From positions 1,924,501-1,988,500 of the forward strand of contig JADLSH010000127.1 in the NCBI GenBank assembly GCA_016169945.1: a stretch of DNA of 64,000 nucleotides. Reading direction: 5' to 3'. The notes beneath the pieces are model-generated. The model saw only the letters and a program-made list of their open reading frames with translations. It was not told the DNA's origin and ran no database searches. The position numbers and the translations under genes were made by a program. Source of the DNA: Trachythela sp. YZ-2020 (taxonomy: Eukaryota > Cnidaria > Anthozoa > Malacalcyonacea > Clavulariidae). Of the stretch, positions 20,330 through 31,271 are shown piece after piece (the first letter of the stretch is position 1; each line of letters opens with the position of its first letter).

Positions 20330-22173
20330 AATGTTCGATCTTTGGCAGAGATAGTTCCCCATACACACAGACGAAATAAAAGCGAGCTCTGCAATACGAA
20401 ATCGAAACACAAGTGCGATTTATCTATTTCGTGGAAAAACACAGCAGGTGGTTTCCTGGTAAAGTGCATAATTTATATCGATCCTTTGTTGTGGGAAAAT
20501 GAAACTAAGACAATTTTATTCAGCCCGTTGTTGTCAGCATATATATAGACCACACACTTTACTTTGACTGCTGATAATATTATGATTTAAATTTTGCAGT
20601 ATTAGTATGTTTACGACAATAAATATTTAGTATAATCCTAGTTTATATAGATCCTTTTAATATGATACATTTTTGCATGACAGAAAATGTAGAACCTAGG
20701 CCTAGCTATTATACACTACAGTTATATATATGGCATTTTATGGCCTTAGCTTACTATACAAAATGAAAGTAAACTGCATATTATATAAATGATACAATAT
20801 AGTGAAAGAAATACGGGATAAATTACGCATAACTAGAAATGTTCATTTTTTTAACATACCTTTGCATCCGACTGCGAAGAAATACGAAACCAAAACATTA
20901 AGTCTGTTAATATCATTCCAAGAAAACATATTCCGGGAATAGAATAATACCACTGATATATACTACGTTATTCATGCATAACATCTGATCGAGCCTGTGG
21001 AGTAATAATTATAATTTGTATCACTTTCGATTTTAAGAAGACGGTCTGTGATCTATTTAATTGCTGGCAAAGTAGGTCATCTTAAAATAAAGGATTCAAG
21101 GGCAGTTTATACCTATCTCGAATAATTCCAAGACGAGGAAGGCGATAGGAAACGCATTGGAAAGCGAATAAAATTAGCAGGGAAGCTGTGGCGGAAGTAA
21201 AATACGTGCTACTGAATCCAATGTGAAAGACGTTCTTGATAAATATTTAAGGTAACAATTTTACTTTTTTAGTTCTTGAATTAATAAATATACCAAAAGG
21301 AAAATAGACACCACCTGTAGCTGAACCTTGTAGAGTATGGCAAATTGTAGCATTTTTATACATTAGCTGTGCGTTATCGTTCAAATCCATGAAGCATACG
21401 ATGATATATACGCTATCTAAAACATATATTAGGGCCATTTATACGGGAGAATATAAGTCGCGACTTACATAAGACGCGAACACACTCGTATAAATGGTCA
21501 AGTTCTAATAAGTCGCGACTTGAATAAGAACAGGGGTTCAGGCTTAAAGTCGCGACTTATTAGAATTTGACCATTTATACGAGCGTGAGCGTGACTTATT
21601 TTCTACCGTATAAATGACCCTATAGTCATGTCTACTCAGTATAATTGGAGGGGCAGACTATACCACTACACTCCCCATTCAAATTTTATACCAATTTAAT
21701 CTTTGACCATGCAAGAATGAAAAGGATTAAGACTTTTCTCACAAGCTGTAAATGGGCGGTTTCAAAACCTCAGGAATAATGACGTCAAAGGATTTAGGGT
21801 TACGATTAGCGTTAGGATATTGTTAGGATAAGGGTAAGATTTAAGGTTAGGATTAGGATTGTCAATTAAAGATGACAATTAACCTTAGAAGTCCTTACGT
21901 CACGTCACTGCCAATTAAACAATTACTATTTGATAAACAAGTAACCCACATTGCATACCTAATGTTTATACGGATTGAAAATTGTGTGACGTAAGCACTT
22001 CCAGGGTCAATTGACCCGAGCGCCCGAGCCTTCCTTGAAATTATAATTATTAACCATTATTATGAAAAACTATATGTATTGTTTTATTGATAATACCATT
22101 AAAAATATGACACATTTACAAGCTTTACCTTTTCAGAAGTTGACGGTTCAGCGGAATAGTTTTTCAAAAGAGA
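20330..22173. promoter_or_regulatory. Divergent intergenic region between genes C and D, with a MITE
   Basis: Genes C (minus) and D (plus) start on either side of this 1.8-kb region, so it must hold both promoters. A TATATATA stretch lies about 210 bp above the gene C ATG. A 190-bp palindromic MITE at 21431-21621 has ends AGGGCCATTTATACGG and CCGTATAAATGACCCT and inner AGTCGCGACTTA repeats. From 21780 to 21870 there are degenerate TTAGGG-like runs. No coding region is recognised. Confidence 0.45.
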
Positions 22174-25100
22174 ATGGCTGAGATGGCTGAGAGGAAAGAC
22201 GAAAGCACTGACAATCCAGAAAGCAAGGTTCGATAATGATCACTTCTCCTATGCAAAGATAGACGGGAGAAGATTGAGAATATAAAAACGTTTGTTTTGA
22301 ACGTTTGTGGTGAAAAGCACCACATTTATACTTTTGACAAAATATACTTTTGACACCACATTTATACTTTTGATTCGTAAGCTTGGGTCTGCATCACGGT
22401 GCAAATAATTATGGTAACAGATATCATATTTGCACTACTGAGGATCAGAGCTTTCCGAATAAGTTAACGTAAAACGCGGTGTTTTTCCACAAAAACAAGT
22501 CTGATAATTAAATTTATCGTCATGCATTTCCTAAAAGGAACGCAGAATATCAATGTCAATGAGCACACGAATTAACATATCAACATTGGGTGAAGCTCAC
22601 GACAGCCACTCGATCTAAACGATAAAAAAAAGTTCTGGACGTTTCCAGCGGAAGGTCCTTTGTATATGATATGCAGGGTGTCTCAAAAAAAAGGTAATCC
22701 AACTTCAGCACAAATGGCTTGGTAAACGAGCGTAATTTTAGCTGTTGAATGACACGTTTTTCATCCAATATGGAGAAAAAATGAGCAAATACGAGTCCGA
22801 TAAAAAAGGTTTGTCGAAATCGCATATTTTCAGCTCGATGCCTAATTAGAGCAGTGCATAACAAAAGGAAAAGCAATTAATCACGAATGTGTCATTTTAA
22901 CAATGAGTTTAGAGCTGGTTTACAAGAAGTTTATAGTAATTATGCCAACCTCGTACCCAGACTTTTTCCCCAAGAGGAAAAAGCCTGGGTACGAGGTTGA
23001 TTATGCATACGCAGGTATTTTATTGAAGTGAAATTCTCAACGGTGAAAATATGCAATTTCGACAAACAATTTTTATCGGGCTCCTATTTGCTCATTTTCC
23101 CTCCATATTGGATGAAAAACATGTCATCCAACAGCTAAAAGCCTGATCTTTATGATTATGAAAAAATTACGTTCATGTACCGAGTAATTAACGCACAATG
23201 GCATGCATATCATATTAACATGAATTATAACATTCTTTCTATATTTAGGAGGAATTCGCAAAACGAGCTGGGACGATTTTGGTGAGCGATGTTCCACGCG
23301 AGATCTCGGAAAATGACATATGGATCCATTTTCAAAAGAAGAGAAATTCAGGAGGTGAAGTGCTCAGCGTTACGATGAAAACGGATAGACGCGATGCTTT
23401 AGTGTATTTCGAGGATTACAAAAGTAAGAGACTGTTGATTATTTATATCTGGGGCCAAAACGAAAATACAAACAGTGTGACATTTTCGTAATACGTACCT
23501 AGATTTTTAGCGCGTGTGAATCTCTCGAAATGACGTCATAAGTAGTCTGGTTAGTATTAGAGTTAGGACGAAAGTTAGGACTAGAGTTCGGATTGGTGTT
23601 AAGATTGGTGTTAAGATTAGGATTAGAGTTTGGTTAAGGGTTAGTTGGGGTTAGGATTAGAGTCAGGATTGGAATTTGGATTAGGGTCAAGATTGAGGTT
23701 TAGGATTGGGGTTGGTTAGGATAAAGATTACGATTAGATTGCAATAATTATGGATAAGGATCGGGAATCATTGTATTTAAGTTAATGTTGTTAGCCGGTG
23801 TAACAACTAACAACAGTATGTTTCTAACACAGTTGCAGAAGCGGTTGTACAGCGCCAAGGTCATGTTATTAAAGGACACGCTGTCGAAGTAAAACTCTAC
23901 GAAGACGACAAAGATAAGGTAAGGTTTGATCTCTTAACTGTTATTGAAATTTCAAAGGCAAGTTCGATCATACATAACACAAAAGCGGCTAATTATAAAG
24001 AGCCCAAATGTGTCGTTAAGTTTAACGGTATATAAAGGAAAAAGGAAATAAAATCTTCATTATAAATAGATTTTGTTAAGCTCATTAGGTGTTACGGGAA
24101 GCAGATTGTGGTGAACTTAAAGTATGGACACTTATAACGTGCGAGCAAACGAATGAAAATATATCGCTTAGTTCTATTAATCAGTTCCCACCAAATACAA
24201 AACTGCTACATATAATGGAAACATTGGAAAGAATCAACATTTCCTCACTGTGATGACTGCCAGTTGACCACTATCTGCTTTACAATATAGCGTTCAGTGA
24301 AAGCCACCCGTTATGACAATACCACCTGGGAACGAAGTTGTGACAATAAAATACAATATATTATAAGCAAACGCGTATAATTTTCATCTGCATCGCAGGC
24401 TATGCATTATTTGCGGTATGTGTTTTGGTAATAGAAAAGAAGAACAGTTCTGGTTTCTGGACTTCCTATTGACGCAACAAAAAGTAATGTCATTATCCAC
24501 TTTCAAAAGAAGAGAAATGGTGGAGGTGAAATAGAAGATGTGGACATTTTAGAAACAGGAAAAGCATTGGTGGTCTTTGAAAAGCTAGAAGGTTTGACAT
24601 AGTTTTAAAAAACTCATTAATGATTCATGAGGAAAAAACAAAGAAAAATCATGACCGTATCGTGGTTTTATATGTGATAAAAAATCCTCCTGATTTACAT
24701 AAACTTTAGCTTCGATTTTCTCGGCTTAGACAACGTTATTTTTCAAAATTACTACGCCAACGAACTATTCAAAACACTCGCAGAACGTGTTTTATCAGAT
24801 ATAAAACACTCGTCTTCGCCTCGCGTTTTATATCTTATGAAACACTCCTGCTCGTGTTTTAAATATTACGCTAAGGTTGTTTTCCAGTTTCCAGTTCAAC
24901 CGAATGGTACCGTAAGGTTTTCTTTTGTTGCCCGGTCGCAAGTGCTCAAGAAAACAAAAATATACGCTACGTTTCGGTACGGTACCAGCCTTATGCAAAG
25001 TAGAAACAAACTTTCTAAAATTCATTAGTAATTTATGCGCAAGACTGCAAGGAAATTTAGCAGCAGTTGATGTAATATTTCACTAAGTACATAAAAAGAC

Positions 25101-26051
25101 CTGTCAAAAAATCTGTTTTTGTTTAGTGGCGAAAGCCGTTGTCAATAAAGAACAAATATTCCAAGGAAAAAAAGTTTTGGTCAAACCCATGGGTCTGGAG
25201 TTGGAACCTATAAAAGCGCTAAAGCAAGGAGATATAGAAAGCGTTGGAAAAGAAGAAAGAACGATTCTGGTTTCTGGACTTCCTGAAGGAGCGACTAAAA
25301 ACATCGTTCATATCCATTTTCAAAGAAAGAAGAATAATGGAGGAGAAGTAGAGGATACAATGCTTTTGCCAGGAGAGAAGGAAGCCTGGGTAATCTTTGA
25401 GGATCCCAAAGGTAGGGAACACACTCAGATAGCAATCGTGTAATACTATTGATCGTGTACCACTGATTCTGGGGAGCTGCCGAAAACTTTTCAAAGGCTA
25501 ACTACCAACTAACTTACAAATTATATTTATAGTGGATAGCTCTTTCAGTTACAAACAGTTCTCTCTAGAGTTCCTCTATAAACCGCCCTTAATCAGCCTA
25601 GTGTTACTACAAAGGGAAACCAGAGCGCCCGGACAAACCCTGTAGCGTTTGGTGAAATCACACTGGAAGAATGTTTCCTACATACGCGACTGAGGCGAAT
25701 TTTTTAATCAGACAGCTGCATGTTCTGGTCATAGAGACTCTAGGAACATGCCTTTGTACAGGACTTTCAAATTCTATATAATATCTTGAATAGTGGCACA
25801 GAAAGTCGTAAATATAGAGCAACGAATTCAAGGAGAAGTGGTGCATGTTAAACTTTTGAAAACAGAAACGCAACCGACTGAACGCAGTGTAGAACCAGGA
25901 ACAGTTCTGGTCACTGGAATTCCTGAAGGAATGACAGAAAACCGTATAACGATCCACTTTCAAAAGAAGAGAAATGGTGGAGGCGAAGTCAGTGAAGTTA
26001 AACTTTCACCAGACGGAAAAAGTGCTACGGTTACCTTTGCAGATCCTGAAG
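22174..26051 (+). CDS. Gene D exons 1-6: four NID/RRM-like repeats
   Basis: Repeat 1 (exon 2) has ILVSDVPREISENDIWIHFQ; repeat 2 (exons 3-4) has TVLVSGLPIDATKSNVIIHF; repeat 3 (exon 5) has TILVSGLPEGATKNIVHIHF; repeat 4 (exon 6) has TVLVTGIPEGMTENRITIHF. All continue with K-K-x-N-x-G-G-E-V. Between repeats, the exons start with the shared VA-(K/E/Q)-x-V-V motif (VAKAVVNKEQ, VAQKVVNIEQ) after a phase-1 TAG acceptor. This conserved boundary shows exon-by-exon tandem duplication. The GGGE loop is what I associate with NID domains. Confidence 0.8.
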
Positions 26052-29000
26052 GTTTGTTTGTTAACGCTAATAACGCCCGGGCAAACTATATTATATATTG
26101 AAAATCTCGGATGCTTCCTTGACGAGTTCCCCGTTTGTGCACCCTTGAAAACGGTGTTGCGGAAACAAAATTTGTTTCCCAGCAGGCACAATTGTCTCCC
26201 AACAAACCCAGGAACATAGTTTGTTTCGTAAGTGTGATTTTTTTCGATGTAACGGCAATTGCTGTGATTGGTTAGAAACGGTTAGATTATGCCAGGATGA
26301 TACACGTTCTTAGAGGTGGTATACAGCCCAAATACGCTCTTTGCATAAATGCTAAAGTATGCCAACACAATGAATGGCCTGGAGTAGGATTTTCAAAACA
26401 ATGAAAAGACATTGGAACATTCCGATCACTGGATAGTCACTGGATGGCACTATTCTGATGTTAAGTACAAAAAAACACCTTAAACGAGTCACGTATCGAA
26501 TGTCAGTTTTTGAAAAATTCTTTGTCATACACATGACTAGTTTGCACGGGGATTACGAGTTAATGGAACTTGTATTTTCTATTTAGTGGCGAAAACAGCA
26601 GTCTCGAAACCACAAACAATGCGGGAAACGCCAGTGACAGTAATTTCGCTAGATAATGAAAAGGAATTGGTAGAAGAAACACCTTCGGAAGAAATGACGA
26701 CGACACCGGAAATGACAAGGTCGCCGAAAGTGACAAGACCGGAAGTTACGGCAACACCAGAAGTGGGGACGGATGTGATGATGACACCGGAAGGAAGACC
26801 ACAGGAAGTAAAAGCGGAACAGACTATGCCCAACCTAGTACGACCAGCAGTGAGTAGTACTTTTAGTGTATTAGGAGCTACATTATACTAGTTCAGAATC
26901 TCCCTCAGAGTCGAGATACGAGATATCTTTGCATTCTAATTCTGACAGAGAACAACAAAATTCTGTTGTCACTAGCGAGACTCGAGGTCGCATCGGCAGA
27001 CCGGAATCAACTCCCAGGACTGGATAGAAATGTTCTGTTCAACTTCGGACTGGATCGAATTTCTAGCCATAGCAGTTGGTCCAGTCTGTGATTTCGCCTC
27101 ATTCTCACACCAGAACTTAGACAAGTTTTATAGCTACACCAAGCGTGATGTGACAGAATTAAGACAAACATTTTTCATATTTCTGAGGATGATTCTGTAA
27201 TAGAGCGATACAAAAACACAGTTCGATCATATCTAAACCCACATTTGAAAATTTTGTTTGATAAACCCTTTTGTAGGTCGACCAAGTGTTTTCTATGGTC
27301 AGTGCTACAGTTAATCCGGAGTTAATGAACACTGCTTCACAATATTTCTGGACCAACGTTTTCAATGTGATCCAAAATTCTTGTGGAGTGCATTGCCAAC
27401 CCTCAGTCTATGGTGTTTTACTGACGGGCAGGCTAAGCCAAGTAACAAGAGCTGGAGAAATACTCGAACTAAAATGGAGAAAACATTGTCAAGATCTGCA
27501 GAATTTCAACCAACTCGACGCGATTTTGAATCAAGCTGGCACGAGTTTCCCGCACCAACATGGCACGACATTCAATCAAGGAAGTACGGCTTTCAACCAG
27601 GGCGGCTCGCCATTGAACGAAGGTGGCACGACGTTTAAGCAACATGACACGAATTTCAACCAAGGTAACACGAATTTCAATCGAAGTAACACGCATCTCA
27701 ATCCAAGTAGCACGCATTTCACCGAACGTGGCGCAAATTCCAACCAAAGTGGCATGACTTTGAACCAAACTGGCGCGAATTTCAATCAAAGTGTAACAAC
27801 TTTTAATCAAGGTGGCTCGCCATTCAACCAACATGGCACAACAAATTCGATCGGACGACAGGAATTCATGAGCAGTGGGAATGCTTTTTATCCAAGATCA
27901 GAAAGTCAGCTTGATCAGGAAAACGCGAATTACTCCTTACACCATCGGCAACCAGGAAGGGACGGGGAAGGACAATTGCCGAATGAGCCGGATCGGAACA
28001 GGGACAACAGTATTAACTTACATCCCCACTCGGATCACGATATGAGAAATGCCAACCAACCACCACATGCAACATCACCTGGATTTAAACAGGACACTGA
28101 AAACCCACCAAAAACACCCCCAGGCTACATAGCTGAAACATCCAACCCAACCAGAGACAACAGTTATACAAGGGAGCTCGGGAATATAGGTTATAACCAA
28201 CATCTCAACTCAGATAATCGCGACGTGAGATATCTGCAGGACACTGCAAACCACGAGCCGTTTGGAAACCAACCAAACACACACACCGACTACATTGCTC
28301 GATCCCCGAACTCAACCACTATGGAAAATTGTCAAGCCAGAGCAGACGAGACAAACCCTCGTAGTATCGAACCATCAAAGTCAGGGAATGGCCAAAAGGG
28401 GACAACCGCCGGAGCAGGATCACCAAACACAATACCAAGAGTAAATGGTACATCTCTCCTGGGTGATGCTAAGCCAGCAGGATCACCAAACGGTACCACC
28501 AACCCTCAGCCATCACCAGTCAACGACCAAAATAGCTTACCCCCCAACCCTACAAATATACCAGAAACCTCAACCACGTCTACTAACAACTTTGCATCAT
28601 CTTCAAATGACGAGGAAGATTCCCCAAGTGATAAACCACCAATCTTGCCTAGAGGTACCACAAATCCCCAATCAACAGTTGACAGTCAAAAGACTACAAC
28701 CCCAAACAATGAAATTAGACCAGAAGGCGCAGCCACAACTAATAACCAGTTTGCATCATCTTCAAATGTCAAGGCAGATTCCCGAAGTGAAAAACCAGCA
28801 AGCTTACCAGGCAGCACCATAAATCCACAGCCAAAGCGAAATGACCAGCCAGACTCACTACCAGATTCAGCAGACTATACCACAAACCCTCAGCCACTGG
28901 CTAATGACCAACAAGACATAATTGCAGACCCTACCACAAGACCAAAAAACCTAACCACCTCCAATAATCAAACTAGAGTGCCCTTAAATAACAGACCAGA

Positions 29001-29628
29001 TTCTCTGACTGAAAAACCACCATGCTCACCAGATTATACCACAAACCATCAGCCACCAAGTAATGATCAACGAACTGCAATGACAGACCCTACCACGGCA
29101 TCGCAAACATCATCCACACCTAGTAACGAAATTGGTGTACTTTCAAGTAACACACCAGAACCTCCATCTAAGCCAGCAGAAAACACCCCAAACAACCAAC
29201 CACAGCACAACCAACAACAAACAATCCCAAACCAAAGTTCAAAGCAGCAAACTTCAACACCTGAAAATACCAACACTGAAACCTCCTCTGATATGTCTCC
29301 TGTTTCTAAGCCCGGGGTAAAACCCCGTACCTCGACAGAAACCGATCAAAATTCCGACAATAAGCCACAGAAACGACCCCCTATTCCCGCGCCAAGACAA
29401 AGTAAACCGGGAAGTCGTCAAAATGCTGCGAATTTTTCGTCTCAACCGACACAACCCAGACAAGGCAGTCCCTCACCAACAGAACCCATTAACAACTCTG
29501 TAATTGATAAACCCACCACTGCCACCCAAGCAAATAAAGAAATTGACCAGGATGGCATGACAGAGATTTCCAAGAATTTGATAAAGGCAGATGAAGGTAA
29601 TGACAAAATGGAGGACGAGGTGGACTGA
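22174..29628 (+). CDS. Gene D: multi-NID/RRM-like protein with KH-like segment and N/Q-rich tail, gene model
   Basis: Eight exons join in frame: 22174-22227, 23249-23423, 23833-23918, 24435-24591, 25127-25411, 25794-26051, 26587-26849 and 27277-29628, 3630 nt or 1209 aa. The first exon (MAEMAERKDESTDNPESK) is the least certain because its donor is GTTCGA. Residues 19-338 hold four repeats of the IFI35/NMI (NID) and PARP14-RRM type, each with IHFQKKRNGGGEV or a close variant. After a T/P/E-rich exon comes a KH-like segment, then a long disordered tail. NID proteins act in vertebrate interferon responses by protein interaction; a related scaffold role is inferred. The internal phase-1 exons look duplicated from one another. 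Confidence 0.7.
22674..23160. repeat. Inverted-repeat element in gene D intron 1, with a second palindrome inside
   Basis: Arms of roughly 105 bp (about 22745-22855 and 23035-23145) share ATCCAATATGGAG, AAAATGAGCAAATA and TTTGTCGAAAT in opposite orientation. A CAGGGTGTCTC motif at 22674 resembles the end of the mariner-type MITE at 11613. Between the arms, 22945-23005 is a separate perfect-looking palindrome built on AACCTCGTACCCAG. Confidence 0.65.
23540..23770. repeat. Degenerate TTAGGG-like hexamer tract
   Basis: Variants of TTAGGATTAG and GGGTTAGG fill about 200 bp of a gene D intron. The units are imperfect, so this is a simple repeat and not a telomere end. Confidence 0.6.
26587..26849 (+). 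CDS. Gene D exon 7: T/P/E-rich spacer
   Basis: The exon starts VAKTAVSKPQTMRETPVTVI, sharing the VA-K-x-V start of the NID exons, but then turns into imperfect T-P-E-(M/V)-T repeats and has no NID core. It changes the phase from 1 to 0, which is required to enter exon 8. A decayed copy of its start is at 37513-37580 in gene F intron 1. Confidence 0.7.
27277..29628 (+). CDS. Gene D exon 8: KH-like segment, 7-residue N/Q repeats, disordered tail
   Basis: The last exon begins VDQVFSMVSATVNPELMNTA and includes a KH-like stretch ending YGVLLTGRLSQVTRAGEILE. Residues about 505-620 are at least 13 imperfect heptads of the type x-T-x-F-N-Q-G, encoded by 21-bp units at about 27530-27845. The remaining 550 residues are rich in N, P, T, Q and S with a basic proline motif PPIPAPRQSKPG, a possible SH3 ligand. 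Such composition predicts disorder and possibly condensate formation. The exon is intact here, while its copy at 33100-33866 is broken. Confidence 0.8.
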   Translation, partial: VDQVFSMVSATVNPELMNTASQYFWTNVFNVIQNSCGVHCQPSVYGVLLTGRLSQVTRAGEILELKWRKHCQDLQNFNQLDAILNQAGTSFPHQHGTTFNQGSTAFNQGGSPLNEGGTTFKQHDTNFNQGNTNFNRSNTHLNPSSTHFTERGANSNQSGMTLNQTGANFNQSVTTFNQGGSPFNQHGTTNSIGRQEFMSSGNAFYPRSESQLDQENANYSLHHRQPGRDGEGQLPNEPDRNRDNSINLHPHSDHDMRNANQPPHATSPGFKQDTENPPKTPPGYIAETSNPTRDNSYTRELGNIGYNQHLNSDNRDVRYLQDTANHEPFGNQPNTHTDYIARSPNSTTMENCQARADETNPRSIEPSKSGNGQKGTTAGAGSPNTIPRVNGTSLLGDAKPAGSPNGTTNPQPSPVNDQNSLPPNPTNIPETSTTSTNNFASSSNDEEDSPSDKPPILPRGTTNPQSTVDSQKTTTPNNEIRPEGAATTNNQFASSSNVKADSRSEKPASLPGSTINPQPKRNDQPDSLPDSADYTTNPQPLANDQQDIIADPTTRPKNLTTSNNQTRVPLNNRPDSLTEKPPCSPDYTTNHQPPSNDQRTAMTDPTTASQTSSTPSNEIGVLSSNTPEPPSKPAENTPNNQPQHNQQQTIPNQSSKQQTSTPENTNTETSSDMSPVSKPGVKPRTSTETDQNSDNKPQKRPPIPAPRQSKPGSRQNAANFSSQPTQPRQGSPSPTEPINNSVIDKPTTATQANKEIDQDGMTEISKNLIKADEGNDKMEDEVD

Positions 29629-31271
29629 ACTGCCAAGAATCAAGAAAAAAAAATTAACATTTTCATAACTTATTTCTGAAGACCATCGTATACGATGTGA
29701 TTAATGATATTATTCACAAGCATAGTCATAGGTTTAATGATCCTTTTTTAAGTCCTGATACCTAAGCTAGAGTTTCATCATAAACACGGTAGTTAAGGAG
29801 TTAAGTTATACCAGCAAAAAATTGCTGCAACTTGCAACAATTGTTAATTGCTGCAACTTGCAACAATTGTTTGAACACATGTTAATTAACACATGTTAGT
29901 TGACGCATGTTAATTAACACATGTTAGTTGACGCATGTTCATTAACACATGTTGATTGACGCATGTTGTCTCATGTTTACCGACTTATCCGTGAACATTT
30001 TCATTAACATGCATAAAAATACCAGGTGCAAGTTGCAGCAATCTTTTTTATCCTATTCTTGACCTCTATATTCTATGCTATAAATATTTGACTATCACTC
30101 AAATAATGACACATTTAGAACTTCTAAGCCTGTTAAATCGATCTCAAACTGTCGTATTCATACGCTTGCATACGATCAGTACTGTTACTATGCATGGGAG
30201 TAATGCCTGGTAAGCGGGATGAATTGATTATTATTTGATTAAATTGACTACTAATTCAGGTACCAGTAAAGATGATGAATTCCACATTTAACTACACAAT
30301 CACGATTTTCTTTACATCAATTTTTACTCATATTGCAGGATAACTTCATAAGGGTAGAAATCAAGTTGGAGGGCCACATCGTCTTAGGACACCTCTTCTA
30401 TTAGAAAAAGGCACGCCTCCCATTGTTTTAGCTGGAGAAAAGAGCACTTTGAAGAAAACTGGGTGGGGAGAGGAAAGGGGAGAAGGGCTCGTGCCTCCTA
30501 TAAGGCCAGTTCACACGGGCGATTTTTGCTGCGATTTCTAGTGCAATTTTCCTCTTTTCACGGATGTGAACGAGTGGATTAGTTATGAATATTCTTAGTA
30601 TATGTACCATCATCTGAACATTCTAACTCATCCACTCGTTCGCATCCATCAGAAGAAGAAAATCGCACCTAAAATCGCCCGTGTGAACTGGCCTATAGAT
30701 GCCCCCCGTGTTCCAACGCCCACAGGATAACTCTACAAGTTCTGTCTAGACTTCTCTATGTAGAGTTTTAGTAAGGCCCATGTCCTATTGTTGCAATGTT
30801 ACTACAGTAAGTGCCAAGCAGAAGACCTGTGGTGTTTGGTGGAATCAAACTGCATGACCTCTTCACTTCAATCTTGCGACTGAGGTGAAATTATAATCAG
30901 AAAATCGAACTTTGGTCACAGAGGTGAAAGGCACATGCACTGTGACATCAAGACCCTAACCCTTAACTTCAGAGTTAATGAATAGTTATTATTGTTAAAA
31001 TTATCTACTTATACTCTGTAAAACCTTCAAAACAGAAAGCATTGTTGTTGTGTAAATAACACAGAATGATTGGAATTTTGTAAAAAACATTGCATAAAGA
31101 TTGTAATTTGATAGCAACAAGGGTTTACCAGGAATCTATTTTCTAAGAAGTAATGTGATATTCAAAGTTCTGTCATGTGATTATACAAACAAAACCCCTC
31201 TGCAGGGTCACTGAAGCTAAGCGAAATTCAACGTGTAAGATGCTTTCGTTTTGAAATTTATCTCGTTTTAA
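29629..31271. other. Spacer between gene D and TRIM copy E, duplicated at 33867-35403
   Basis: No gene is seen. It contains a MITE at about 29807-30058 (arms with GCTGCAACTTGCAAC) with internal ACACATGTTAATTAAC / TTGACGCATG repeats, a second MITE at 30500-30697, a copy of the dispersed CTCTA...TCTAGACT family near 30730-30850, and the promoter-proximal block of the TRIM exon from about 31070. The whole spacer aligns with 33867-35403 except for the 30500-30697 MITE. Confidence 0.6.
30500..30697. mobile_element. MITE with GGCCAGTTCACACGGGCGAT ends (filled site)
   Basis: A palindromic element of about 195 bp starts GGCCAGTTCACACGGGCGAT and ends with the inverse complement. The paralogous spacer has CTCCTATAGATGCCCC at 34717-34732 without it, so the insertion point at TATA is directly visible. 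Confidence 0.85.

Noticed and set aside
23540..23770. Telomere-like TTAGGG tract, possibly a chromosome end or fusion point
   Set aside because: Units are imperfect and short and lie inside a gene intron; similar degenerate runs occur at 15115 and 21790.
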